12,217 bases of DNA from Rodentolepis nana (GCA_900617975.1 UZAE01013582.1:8801-21017); one strand, 5' to 3'; shown: positions 1 to 8,999, numbered from the stretch's first letter. Numbers and translations are program-made. Notes: generated by a model from the sequence alone, not told the origin.

Positions 1-30
1 GAGGGGGGCGCGCGGGGGGAGGGGGGGGGA
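1..30 (+). repeat. G-rich low-complexity tract
   Basis: The tract is almost entirely G with interspersed CGCGC and A. It is the first of several purine G-tracts on the + strand. Confidence 0.85.
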
Positions 31-166
31 AGGAGAAAGATTCCCTGGAAAAATTGTGCACCTGAAGGCCTAACTTTTACATGCCTTTTTGATTTGTTAG
101 TAAAAACACGAACAAAGCTTTGTTGAAATATCGGAATAGGCTTAATGACCTTCACCATAAAACAAA

Positions 167-193
167 GGAGGAGGAGGAGGGGAGGGGGGGGGG
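167..193 (+). repeat. (GGA)n followed by a G10 run
   Basis: GGA/GAG triplets (167-183) pass directly into ten G (184-193). The GGA array probably arose from or alongside the homopolymer. Confidence 0.85.
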
Positions 194-233
194 TTGGTAT
201 TTGCGGTTCCTTCCACCGCCAACTAGGATGCCT

Positions 234-248
234 ACAGCTTTAAGCTGT
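234..248. repeat. Perfect 7-bp inverted repeat with 1-base centre
   Basis: ACAGCTT, one base, AAGCTGT. It lies about 40 bases right of the GGA/G tract. It could be a small cruciform or a dimeric protein site; no function is evident. Confidence 0.5.
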
Positions 249-841
249 TAATGGGAAATCTAGCTGACTTAATTTGGTCGGAGTTATCTGAGGTAAATAA
301 ATGAATTGATTAAAATTCCGTGTAAACAAAAGGATGTCTCCATTTTGGTCATGATGGTCGGTCATTATTATTGCTAGTCAACTGCTATTTTAAAATCGCA
401 AATCTCTCATGGTGCGTATTTAAACAAAGATAACTCTATGTTGTTATGCCCTCGCGTATTTGTCATTTTCGCTAGTGTTTTATTAATAAACAGTTGGACC
501 AATGTAATGCTTTTAATTAATTAAACAAATTCAAATAAGTTAAATAGGTCTTTTGTTACAGCGTTCCTAAGTCTACTTCAAAAATATTATTTGTTTATGG
601 AAGGAATACGTAATACAACAGTCATTAAGGATGATTACAAGTGTTATTATGAATTGATGAGTACTTGCCGATAGGAATAATACATTTATAAGCAAGATAA
701 GTCAGTCTGAGGGAAAATTAGTGTCTAATGCTTCCATTTTTCCAATTTCATCAATGCTACTACTTGCCCTTTCTCTACAACAACTGATCTCTCTGGGAAA
801 AATAGATTTTGATAATTATTTTGATTGGCGGAACGGAAATT

Positions 842-885
842 GGGGGGGGGGGGGTGTGGAGGAGTTGGGGCGGGTAGAGGGGGGG
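842..885 (+). repeat. G13 run and neighbouring G-rich segment
   Basis: Thirteen G (842-854) are followed by further G groups, including seven G at 879-885. The run generates spurious proline-rich minus-strand frames and glycine-rich plus-strand frames, which are not genes. Confidence 0.85.
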
Positions 886-1075
886 TGTTTGTTTGGCGTG
901 AAATCGGCCGAGCTGCAGTGAAGTTGCAAAATGAATAATTGTTTGCGCCGCTGCCATATGCCTTATGCTCTCCCAATTTTGGGTTTTGGGACCTGAAAAC
1001 TCTATGCGCAGTTGTAATTGTTTGATAGTTACTCGCCCGTTACGCATTTGGCTCAAAATATTTCAGATAGAAATA

Positions 1076-1077
<2 letters not shown>

Positions 1078-1119
<42 letters not shown>
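1078..1119. repeat. (AT)21 microsatellite
   Basis: Forty-two uninterrupted bases of alternating A and T. It is self-complementary and likely length-polymorphic. Confidence 0.95.
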
Positions 1120-1122
<3 letters not shown>

Positions 1123-3754
1123 GCTTAACTTTAATTCACCTAATGTTCAAATTTGGTAGTCATTTGGCTGTTAAAGTTAATATTTATCATTCTTAACGAT
1201 TTACCTTGCCTTATCTTTCAAATTGCTTCTATTTAAAGAACTACGACTCTGGTACGGAAGCAAATAATTACATATTTTTGTCAAATTCAAACCCATGAAT
1301 GAAAGTAAGCAAGATAATTTACGATTCGACTAATTTTTAAATAACTGGTACCTCAAACCCTAGTTCCTTCATTTGTTGACCACAAGTGAATCGATTTGGA
1401 GTACTGCTAAGCCAACATGTCAAACAGCATAATTTCGCCGAGGTTTAAGTTTAATTTTAAGCCTTCTCAAAAAATCGTTTACCGAATAGGCATACGGCGA
1501 ATTTGTCCAAAAAAGGCCAGACAATGAGTGATCTTCAGGTTGATTTCGCTTGGTTAATGAAGTCCCTCTAAACATTTCACGAAGTCGGATTGCCAATTGC
1601 AGGAATTCGCACTTTAACACCTTCGCTTTTTCGGAAATCTCATCCACAACCATTGCTTTGATATAAGCGGACACAGTTATACATTCTCTTGAAACACACG
1701 CTTTTTAAATACGCACGTTGATTGGTCAGTTGCATTACGTTCAATTATGTCTGTAAACCTATTAATGCTTTTTATGAGACCGTTTGGCAAGTTGCCAAAT
1801 TTTAGTAAGTCATCTAATAATGGGATATACCAAGCGTTGACTATAAAATTACAGTTCATATAAGGTGTGGCATGATTAATGATATTCTCAAGTTAGAGGA
1901 AATAGTGTGAAATGCTTATTTTCCAGTTTATAAACCGATGCAATGTTTAAAACTTTTCGGGAAAGATGAATTTTTATTAACGATACAATTTTGCTTTAAA
2001 TCCATCTTACAAGTGGAGCCTAATGCGATTACCGAGTAAAATTAGGGAGATTCATTCTTAAAAATGGAATATTTTTTGCACATCTTCATTTGTGGTTTGG
2101 AGCGCTTTGCACCACAACTATTTTTTACTTCGAGTTCATTCTACTTTTTAGAAAATTAGCGAAAATATTTCTGGAAGCTTCTTCGTTCCCATTTGCCATT
2201 AATTAATCCCATTCAATCTGAATTTGTCTGGTTGTGGAAGGAAGCGTGCACCTGACCACATCAAATTTATAAATTCGCTGATCGTGCCCTCGCCATGGAA
2301 ACAGATCTGTTTATCGTTTTATGTTGCCGAAATTGATTTATTAACGACATAGCTAGACGGATGCTAATCGGTTTTGTGATTTGAAGTTTCCAATTTTATT
2401 GATAATTGGTTTTTAGAGCTATTGGCATGCATTTCAAGGCGTTTAAAAATATCAAATTGCAGTCCAGATAGAATTAAATTAGCTGAAGTATTACTTTGCT
2501 TAAATAAATCCACCTAATTCAATCTCTTGACTTACAAGTCAGTTTTAATTTGTGGATTGACATTGTGTTGCGTGTCAAATGTTATGCTCCACCATTCAGC
2601 AAAGTTTGCACCAATAAATCGTAAAAATGGGTTATACCTTTTTTTATAAACCGCTTGGTTTCTTTTGCTCAGTGCCATAGTTCAAATAATGGAAAACGTG
2701 AGAAATTACTCGAACAGAAAATTATTTTTTCACTTTTTACTTGGCGAATAACTTCTCATAATTTGGAAAATTTATTCCATGTTCCAGTGTGGTCTGAAGC
2801 CACTTTAGTGAATTATTAAATACTCATCACAACTTCTCTTTTATGTATTTTCCGAATTATATTTTTGCTTCAAAATTGGATTTAATAAGCTAAAAATTTA
2901 AATAAATTTGTTCTAAAGTTGTCATTTAAAACTTTTAAGACTTAATATTGATAAAGTATCTAAAACATTTTACTATTAATGAAAATAAATTTTCAATTCT
3001 TATTCCATCTTTTATGATATCATTAAGGCATTCGGAGTTCCCCCATTCATGCAAACTGATCACTTAAACAAGGTCAACGGTTATAAAACGGTTAAAACTT
3101 ATATTCTTTTGAACAAATTCGATAAAACGGACATGAATGAGTAAATAGTAAAACTTAAGTAATATGAATTAAGTAGTAATATTTTTAAATAAAATTATTT
3201 TTTATATGTCGCGTAATAGGCATAGTCAATTACATGCTATATTTTAATGACCGCAAGTTAATCAGGCGGAAAAATTAAATAGTTTATCTAACAGTTCACA
3301 GTCAAACAAATTTATCATTCCATTAAGCTAAGAATAGGTAGACCCATTTGTAAACAGCCAAAATCTGTAGGGAACCAAATAAAGATCTTTCAATTACCCT
3401 CAAAAATGCCAATTTAATGCCAACTTAGATGCAAGCCGCATGGAGGCAATCAACGTGATGTCATTCCATCGGTAATTACCTCGTAGTCATTCAAGCCCAT
3501 GTCCAGAACGATATTTTCGATTTCCTAACTAATTTTCATCTTTGATTGAAATTAATCTTCCATTGAGTGAACTTCCCGTTGTTTATCAAAATACAATTTT
3601 CCCTGACATAATTAGACCGCATTACTCATATTAGTGTAATGGGAACTCATCAGATCTTTTAATCATTGAAAAGAATTGGAGATAAACTGGGAGCAGCGTC
3701 TTAAAAAAGCAACTAAATTAAATTCCCCATAGGATATATTTAACTCTGACTTAA
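1120..3754. other. AT-rich stretch without recognised genes
   Basis: Apart from the minus-strand frames at 1420-1859, nothing codes recognisably. There is a perfect 14-bp palindrome centred on a BglII-type AGATCT at 2299-2312, but one of this size is expected by chance. If the syntaxin-like exon at 7706 is real, this stretch may be intronic. Confidence 0.5.
1420..1859 (-). pseudogene. Unrecognised minus-strand open frames, possibly an eroded gene or unassigned exons
   Basis: Two consecutive minus-strand frames, 1677-1859 (60 codons) and 1420-1674 (84 codons), lie end to end in different frames. Their amino-acid composition is mixed and protein-like, not the Lys/Asn/Ile/Phe-dominated kind expected from AT-rich noise. 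The first contains WYIPLLDDLLKFGNLP. The second contains VVDEISEKAKVLKCEFLQLA and ends LRRLKIKLKPRRNYAV. The second starts at GTG, so it has no ATG of its own. I do not recognise a family. Chance open frames remain the main alternative. Confidence 0.2.
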
Positions 3755-4240
3755 GTACCGGGTAACGAGAGACGAAATGGCGCGCGCCCGAATCTTTTTA
3801 AAATAGATCCGCGTGGGTGGATGGACTAGTGTTTGAGGGTTAGTTTCAACTCAAAGCAACCGGACCAAACAGGTCGAGAGTGAACGCAAAGTTGGGGTGG
3901 CATACTGGTTTAGTTTTGGAGGCTGGTTTAGGGCGCGAGAGGCTTTGAGCGCATTTGCGTAGCTCCCTTCTACTCAACGTGCGTACATACTACGCGCGAA
4001 ATCAATTTCCACCTAGAATGTCACAGGCTTCCATATATGTGTACTTATGTGCGTGCGTTTGCCCCATACAAAATTAATTTTCCCATTCGTCGGCACACAC
4101 ACACGTGCGCACTTGAACTCGCGAATGTGTTCTACCGACCTCATGCCAATTTCGTGAGCAATGCTAGAGTGCTGATTGGCTTTACAGAAGGAGCTGACTT
4201 CTGCGGACTATTTGTGTGAGAACTGCGACTTTTGTAAGTA
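3755..4240 (+). promoter_or_regulatory. GC- and CpG-rich island, possible promoter with a first non-coding exon
   Basis: Composition changes sharply from the AT-rich flanks: 21 CpG dinucleotides lie between about 3758 and 4000, including CGCGCG clusters at 3781 and 3991. A consensus donor GTAAGT sits at 4234-4239, as expected if transcription starts within the island and the first exon ends here. An open frame at 4037-4219 (60 codons) has no recognisable family. I found no TATA box or Inr/DPE pair in correct register. The island may be a promoter or alternative promoter of the syntaxin-like gene, a promoter of an unseen gene, or part of an old insertion. Confidence 0.35.
4094..4104 (+). repeat. 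Short (CA)n run
   Basis: Eleven bases of alternating CA lie inside the CpG-rich island, followed by CGTGCGC. Confidence 0.6.
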
Positions 4241-4839
4241 GCGTGTAATGCACAACTGTGTACGAAGTCAGATTTCGCTCGGTTAGCAATCGTCATCATG
4301 CAGCATGGAGCGAAATGGTTGAGGGAGGGGGGGGGGAGGATTTTGTGAGAAGTCAGGAGACTGGGAATGGATCGGAGTTTACGAGGAGGTAGAATACTGA
4401 AATTGCATTTCACGTTGGCTCGTGAAAAAAATGTCCGCTTGCGTAACTTCGTGCAACTTTCATGGAGATAAAATATTGCTAACTCTCTGGTGGAGCTAAA
4501 ACTAATTTTTCTTTTAAGAACCATGAACAATTATTTGCGCAACGCCCAAGAATAATAATAGTCAAAATACGCGGCAAAGTAACCACACATCTTCAACTTA
4601 ATTATACCTTGAAATGTATTGCTCAAAATTTCAATTCCACCCAGTATACAAACGAGACGAAGTGTAGCGAAAAAGATTGAAATCGTTTGGTGAACATAAT
4701 AGCCTATCCTATTCAGTCTATCGTTGTAATTTAACAAATGAGTAATTGGAATTTGGGCCGAAGCAAAAGCAAAATAAGCATAATGATTATCCATTAAAAA
4801 CGAAGCTGTTACTATCTGTACATCGATGATGTATTTCAA
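4141..4839 (-). pseudogene. Long minus-strand open frame interrupted by a single stop, unrecognised
   Basis: From 4839 down to 4141 one minus-strand frame stays open for about 230 codons except for one TAA at 4531-4533. The first part (102 codons, 4531-4839) is rich in Ile, Tyr and Phe and has hydrophobic patches such as ISIFFATLRLVCILGGIEIL. The second part (129 codons) crosses the purine tract at 4319-4340 and the edge of the CpG-rich island, where its Ser/Pro/Lys-rich composition may simply reflect base composition. No family is recognised. It could be a decayed multi-pass membrane gene or chance. Confidence 0.18.
4327..4336 (+). repeat. G10 run
   Basis: The run lies within a purine tract (4319-4340) just right of the CpG-rich island. 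It accounts for the triple proline in the minus-strand frame covering it. Confidence 0.85.
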
Positions 4840-4896
4840 CTCAAAAGATACGCAATGTTGCCTAGTTGATATAATGTTTTTTTTCTCCGGGAATAT

Positions 4897-5488
4897 TTAA
4901 TGATTTCTCCATATTGACTCATTTTCCTCGTGGAAATTCTTCATGTTTGCCTGAAGTCTAACTGTTTTCGTATTCGTTCTTGACGACTTATTCCTTTTCC
5001 AGAGGGCATTATTTAGCATTTCCATATGAGATCTTCCATCTAGTTTTGGATGAGCACCAGTCCAGAAGTTCTCGAGCACATTTGTCAGCTTTCCTTGGGA
5101 ACTTTGGAATAGAAGACATTATTATTGTTCGGTTTCGAAGGAAAATTTCCAGCATTCCTTTTCGATGCTAATTTCCATTCAGTGGAACGAACAATTTCAA
5201 AATAGTGCCCTATTTTCACATCCTCTTTTTTTATCGTTTTATAAACAGGTTCCTGAAGGTCTTCTTTTTGGTCTCCCCTTTACATTCGGCAAATTCTCAA
5301 CCTATGTCTATGGGACATTTATCAGGACAGATTGAGTTAATGGAAAAACAGTGGCATGGCAGGTACTTAGTTGAGGATATATGGAGAAATCCAGTGGAAT
5401 TAAAAATTCCTGCACTGGACATTTGATTGATAGAACTATTTTTAGTAGATTTCAGCTGATTTGAGTAACCTGCACACTTGATGTTCAA
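4897..5488 (-). mobile_element. Possible decayed transposon-like coding fragment (Cys cluster and AT-hook-like motif)
   Basis: Three minus-strand segments lie in order but in shifted frames. Segment 5297-5488 has the cysteine-rich YLPCHCFSINSICPDKC. Segment 5248-5283 encodes KGRPKRRPSG, which has the GRP core of an AT-hook. Segment 4897-5079 encodes VLENFWTGAHPKLDGRSH and continues to 60 codons. A C.C..C Cys cluster next to a GRPK motif recalls the C-termini of some insect DNA-transposon proteins with SWIM-type zinc fingers, but the cysteine spacing is not an exact match and the frames are broken. The + strand also has open frames here (4980-5171, 5205-5426), which lowers confidence. Confidence 0.2.
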
Positions 5489-5876
5489 ATTTATGCATTC
5501 ATTAACAGTATCCTCAGATACGATTTTATCATTTGCTTAAATCATTCGAAACGTTAGGCAACAGACATCAATTTGACAATGTTCATGAAGGTTACTCAAC
5601 ACAGTTGACACTGGAAGTGATTCCTTGAAATGCAAGAAAAATAGGGATTTCAAAAGCCATATTGTTACTTCATGGTTAGGTCATCTAGTCTTCAACTGGC
5701 TCTTAAGTAAAGGGAAGATTTTAAAACACTAACAGGAGATCAGTGAATCTGTGTAATACAAAAATTTGGAACGAGTGGTAGATCTTCAATTTAAGCAACT
5801 TCTCATATCCCTAAATAACAGTCCAACTTCTCCCCATTAAGAACATTTTTAAGGTCGTTTCGGTAAGTGACTAAAA

Positions 5877-6101
5877 CCTTTAACGCCATAATTATTCGTT
5901 CGAAAAATATACACCAGTCACTCTCACATGTGTCTCACATCGAACTAAAGCCGCCGACGTGAGGAGTTTTGGTGGTGTCAGGCAAAGCCTATAGACGCAT
6001 ATTGAGCATGTTTCAAATGTCAATAGTGCCTTCCGTTGTGAGTCTAGTACCAATGAGGTTATTTTGAAAGATGACCGTACTGTCCTGCAGGGCGTTAAAG
6101 G
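5877..6101. mobile_element. Possible small element bounded by 11-bp inverted repeats
   Basis: CCTTTAACGCC at 5877-5887 and its exact reverse complement at 6091-6101 bound 225 bases. The enclosed segment is richer in GC and CpG than its neighbours. The right end carries GTTAAAGG twice in tandem. I see no clear target-site duplication. In 12 kb one such 11-bp pair at this distance is expected about once by chance, so this is only a candidate MITE. Confidence 0.22.
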
Positions 6102-6601
6102 GTTAAAGGACACTAAACATCTGAATCAACCATCGTTTTTTTTTGATGGATTGAGCTTGGAAATTCTCAATGTCACAGTTAATACTTCATTTTACTCCAA
6201 ATATGTTTTTTTGGAAATAGTCCACACTTCTTTGAAAAAAGCTCAAATTTATTTATATTTACTGATATTCTCAGTCATTTGCCAATAAGTTCCACAGAAG
6301 AAGAGACGAAAAGTTCAAGTTCCAGTATTTCCATGAGCGTTTTTTTTGTATTTCAACTCGAAAACTATGACTATATTTATTTATTAATCCTCATATGTAC
6401 AGAGTACTGACTAGACAGTATTTCAGTAATAATGGGAGTTTATACAAAAATAAAGCACATATTTCGTCAAGTGAAAATAATTACAACTTCCTTCAAACGG
6501 AGTTTTTCAACTTGACGGATATTTCTTGTTATACCATTTGATCGATTTGGCAAAATTAGGAAGATAAGGTGTGCGCGGGATTGAGATTTCAATTTGTAGA
6601 C

Positions 6602-6636
6602 TGTGCATCTAGAAAAATCCTCTAGAGTTTTGCACA
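6602..6636. repeat. 12-bp hairpin with a 4-base bulge
   Basis: The left arm is TGTGCA+TCTAGA (6602-6613), the loop has 7 bases, and the right arm is TCTAGA (6621-6626), bulge GTTT, TGCACA (6631-6636). The stem is too short for a typical miRNA precursor. No promoter or T-tract context indicates a function. Confidence 0.4.
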
Positions 6637-7183
6637 TAATTTATTGCGAGAAATGTCCTGATATTTACAAAGTTGGTAAACATTAATGTTTAGCGTCTTT
6701 ATGGTAAACTCTGTGATGAAAAAGACTACATAATGATGAAGTGGAGGGATTCGACAGGATAACTAATCAATTTTATACCCCTTGTTGGAAAGCTTGGAAG
6801 TATAAGTGTCAGTTTATTTTCTTAGGGATTACAATCTGGGGAAATTTGTATTGTTAACATTGAGGTTGGCCATTGACTCAATAATTTCCAAAAAATTTGA
6901 CTGCTGAAGATTTACTTAACTATTATTGGCACATTTACCATTAAGGTTTTGCAGGTATTTAGCACCAACACATTACTTTGGCCTTTTTCCTCGAATTCTC
7001 ACTAAGTGGAGTACTGGGCTCTTTATAGCAAGAATCAGTCAGAATCACCGAAGGCGTCCTTGACATCATTTTACTCTTCTGCCTGGGGATAAATTTTTTC
7101 TAAGCTCCTCTTTTACTGTCCTCTGGCATCACATTTTTCGAGGGAAGTGTAAATATGTGAGAGATGGGCAGATTTTTTTGGTA

Positions 7184-7227
7184 GGGGGAGGGGGGNTTTT
7201 TTTTGGGGGGGGGGGGGGGGGGGGGGG
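7184..7227 (+). repeat. Compound G / T / G23 homopolymer with an ambiguous base
   Basis: G5, A and G6, an N at 7196, eight T, then 23 G (7205-7227). The N marks an unresolved base, so the true length of the tract is uncertain. Confidence 0.9.
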
Positions 7228-7418
7228 TTGGAATGGGAGAGAAGCAACAGCATAATAGTGGAGTCGTCCTAATTGAAACTGAATTCGTGGTGAAAGATCT
7301 TTCAATCTCACCTACCATTCCCTTACATGAACAATAATTTGTCATAAATAAGTTATTAATATCAAATTGCAGTCTTTTTGATAGTTATCTTTAGCCCTTT
7401 GGATGACTTCAAAGAGGT

Positions 7419-7435
7419 GGGGGAGGGGGGGGGGG
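7419..7435 (+). repeat. G-rich homopolymer ending in an ambiguous base
   Basis: G5, A, then G11, with N at 7436. It lies 190 bases after the previous compound tract. Again the assembly did not resolve the homopolymer edge. Confidence 0.9.
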
Positions 7436-7705
7436 NATAGAGGAACAGGAATGCGATTCACAGATGTAAATGAGACAGACACAAATGCAGAAAAAGATGA
7501 GGTACGTACTGTTGAAGAAAATAAGCACACTTTGTTAATCATTTTCATGACTGATTAATGTCTACTTCTCTAGGAAATCACAAGAGGCAAAAATTTCAGC
7601 AATTGTGTTTGTTTTATCCTGCTTAGCATATTTTATTAATTATTGCTATCCAATGGATTAATTGAGCAGGAACTCAACCGTTTTAATCGTTTTATTATAT
7701 TTTAG

Positions 7706-7786
7706 AAACTCGTTATTATTGGAATTTGTGTAGCCATCCTGATATGCATCCTCATTGGTATCATCGTTGGATTTGTGCCGAAGTAG
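7706..7786 (+). CDS. Probable terminal exon of a syntaxin-1/2/3-like SNARE (C-terminal membrane anchor)
   Basis: The exon has 26 sense codons and ends in TAG. It lies directly after a T-rich acceptor (TTTTATTATATTTTAG) and is in frame from its first base. The peptide starts KLVIIGICVAIL, continues as about 22 hydrophobic residues (two Cys, several Gly) and ends GFVPK. This is the architecture of a SNARE tail anchor: basic residues, one membrane span, almost nothing after it. Known for the family: vertebrate syntaxin 2 and 3 genes encode the membrane segment in a separate, sometimes alternative last exon starting KL or KKL with an II..V..IL..II pattern, and this peptide has that pattern. Syntaxins pair with SNAP-25 and synaptobrevin to drive vesicle fusion. 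No SNARE-motif exon or KARR-type linker was found upstream in the window, so the body of the gene is probably to the left. A synaptobrevin-like or unrelated tail-anchored protein is possible. Confidence 0.55.
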   Translation, partial: KLVIIGICVAILICILIGIIVGFVPK

Positions 7787-8094
7787 TGGTCAATGGAAAT
7801 TACAATTGCAATTTGAGTCCACTACTCAAAGTTAATTTATCCGCTGCCACAGTCTCTGTGTATTGATTTATTTCTACCCCTATATAGTAGACAACGAAAC
7901 TACCAACCCCTTCTCCATCTATTTCATTTACATGTCTAAACCATTTTCATGTCTGTTGAATTTAAACAAGTTATAGGGCGGTGTCAGCTTCGGTTCAATC
8001 CTATTTATTACGCTCCAACATTCCGTTATTACTATTATTAATTCAGCTTTGAGAACAAATGAGACATCGATATATACTACTATTATCACCTGTG

Positions 8095-8102
8095 TGTACA
8101 TA
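8095..8102 (+). promoter_or_regulatory. Pumilio-type RNA element TGTACATA in the probable 3' UTR
   Basis: This is an exact match to the UGUANAUA consensus bound by PUF/Pumilio repressors, about 310 bases after the stop codon. An 8-mer match can arise by chance in AT-rich DNA, so the evidence is only suggestive. Confidence 0.3.
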
Positions 8103-8558
8103 TATGCCAACTAATATTTATGGTTGTTTATGCAAGCTCTTTATGTAGCATGCATAAATCCATTCTGCTCCTTTTTCTTCTCCTCATATATGAACTCTCT
8201 TACGTAAATCCACTTTAAGATTAGGATATTTACTTCTTTACAATATATGTGTGTTTGTGACCTCAAGCCTTATCATACCACTTATTAGACGCTTACATTT
8301 TCACATTGACCCTCTTCTCCAACTGGCCAATCAGAAAAGGCTCCCCCATTTCTCTTTGGTCGCACGACTATGCAAACACAAATCTTTGCGGCACCTAGAG
8401 AAAACCGATATCGATCGAACGGACAACTGCCCACACACTTGGGACCTTGTGATCAGCCAGTCATTCTTCATTATCAATTACTTCTTCAGCGATTTGTGAA
8501 TCCTTCTTTCTCCTGTTGTGATTACTCTTTGTCTTTTTCTTAAAATTTCTCTCACACA

Positions 8559-8572
8559 CTCTCTCTCTCTCT
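8559..8572 (+). repeat. (CT)7 microsatellite
   Basis: Seven CT units follow a CACACA stretch and are followed by AG. In RNA this would be a polypyrimidine-tract site. It also resembles a splice acceptor, but no coding frame follows. Confidence 0.8.
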
Positions 8573-8968
8573 AGCTATCGCCCTCCAGACTTTTCTTTCC
8601 ACTAATCGCGGTTCGTGATTATTTGTGAAGTAAATGAACAAATCCTTTGTTTCTTTTTAATTAATTTTTCTACTTAAAGTTTCCGGCTATATTGGGAGGG
8701 TGATTTTACGTTGTGTTGGATGTAGAAAAAGTTGTAAATGTAATGCAGGCGAAAACATGTTAGAAGATTAGTACATTGCATGTTACTAACTAAGATAAAG
8801 TAGTGTTTTTTCAAATTTTTATAATATAAGTAGCCTAAAGAAACCAAAATAGAAGCCAATAGGAAGTAAAGTTAAATATCACTATGAAAATAACGATGTT
8901 TCTTTGAGTTTTTCTTATTTCCATTGAATCAGGAGTCCAGTGTTTGGAATTATGGCTTTACATAGAGG

Positions 8969-8974
8969 AATAAA
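8969..8974 (+). terminator. Candidate poly(A) signal AATAAA (proximal)
   Basis: An exact AATAAA lies about 1.2 kb after the syntaxin-like stop, with a second copy 25 bases on. It could serve the upstream transcript. Confidence 0.35.
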
Positions 8975-8993
8975 TGTAATGCATTCCTTATTT

Positions 8994-8999
8994 AATAAA
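8994..8999 (+). terminator. Candidate poly(A) signal AATAAA (distal)
   Basis: An exact AATAAA is followed within 10-30 bases by a GT-rich stretch (TTTGATTGTTGTC), which fits a downstream cleavage element. This is the better of the two candidates and predicts cleavage near 9010-9025. Confidence 0.4.

Larger units (their letters stand above)
5489..7705. other. Non-coding stretch upstream of the syntaxin-like exon
   Basis: It holds the candidate inverted-repeat element (5877-6101), the hairpin at 6602-6636 and two G-homopolymer tracts with N. The 200 bases next to the exon contain a T-rich acceptor region. A GTACGT donor-like site at 7502 follows a short frame containing TDVNETDTNAEKDE (7451-7501). 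That frame would join in phase to the membrane exon, but it lacks any SNARE feature and is not called. Confidence 0.45.

Noticed and set aside
512..525. TTTAATTAATTAAA, a homeodomain-like palindrome
   Set aside because: Such AT-only motifs are common in AT-rich non-coding DNA. There is no cluster or promoter context.
725..1056. Proline-rich minus-strand open frames
   Set aside because: The proline strings come from reading the G13 and G7 runs on the opposite strand. There is no family similarity and no splice context.
2299..2312. Perfect 14-bp palindrome AAACAGATCTGTTT
   Set aside because: About one palindrome of this length is expected by chance in a 12-kb window, and nothing nearby suggests a bound factor.
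3848..3876. Initiator-like TTCAACT and a DPE-like GGTCG in the CpG-rich island
   Set aside because: The spacing (+25) is out of register with the required +28, and the initiator does not match the consensus.
7451..7501. Short + frame ending at a GTACGT donor that would join in phase to the membrane exon
   Set aside because: It would give a 43-residue protein with no SNARE motif or basic juxtamembrane linker. It starts just after a homopolymer with an unresolved base, so the evidence is too weak.
7100..7548. Minus-strand open frames with poly-proline and an undetermined residue
   Set aside because: They are generated by the G/T/G homopolymers, and each contains an N. They are low-complexity artefacts.
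8251..8499. 82-codon + open frame
   Set aside because: It lies in the probable 3' UTR, has no recognisable family, and has the pyrimidine-driven composition of the surrounding DNA.
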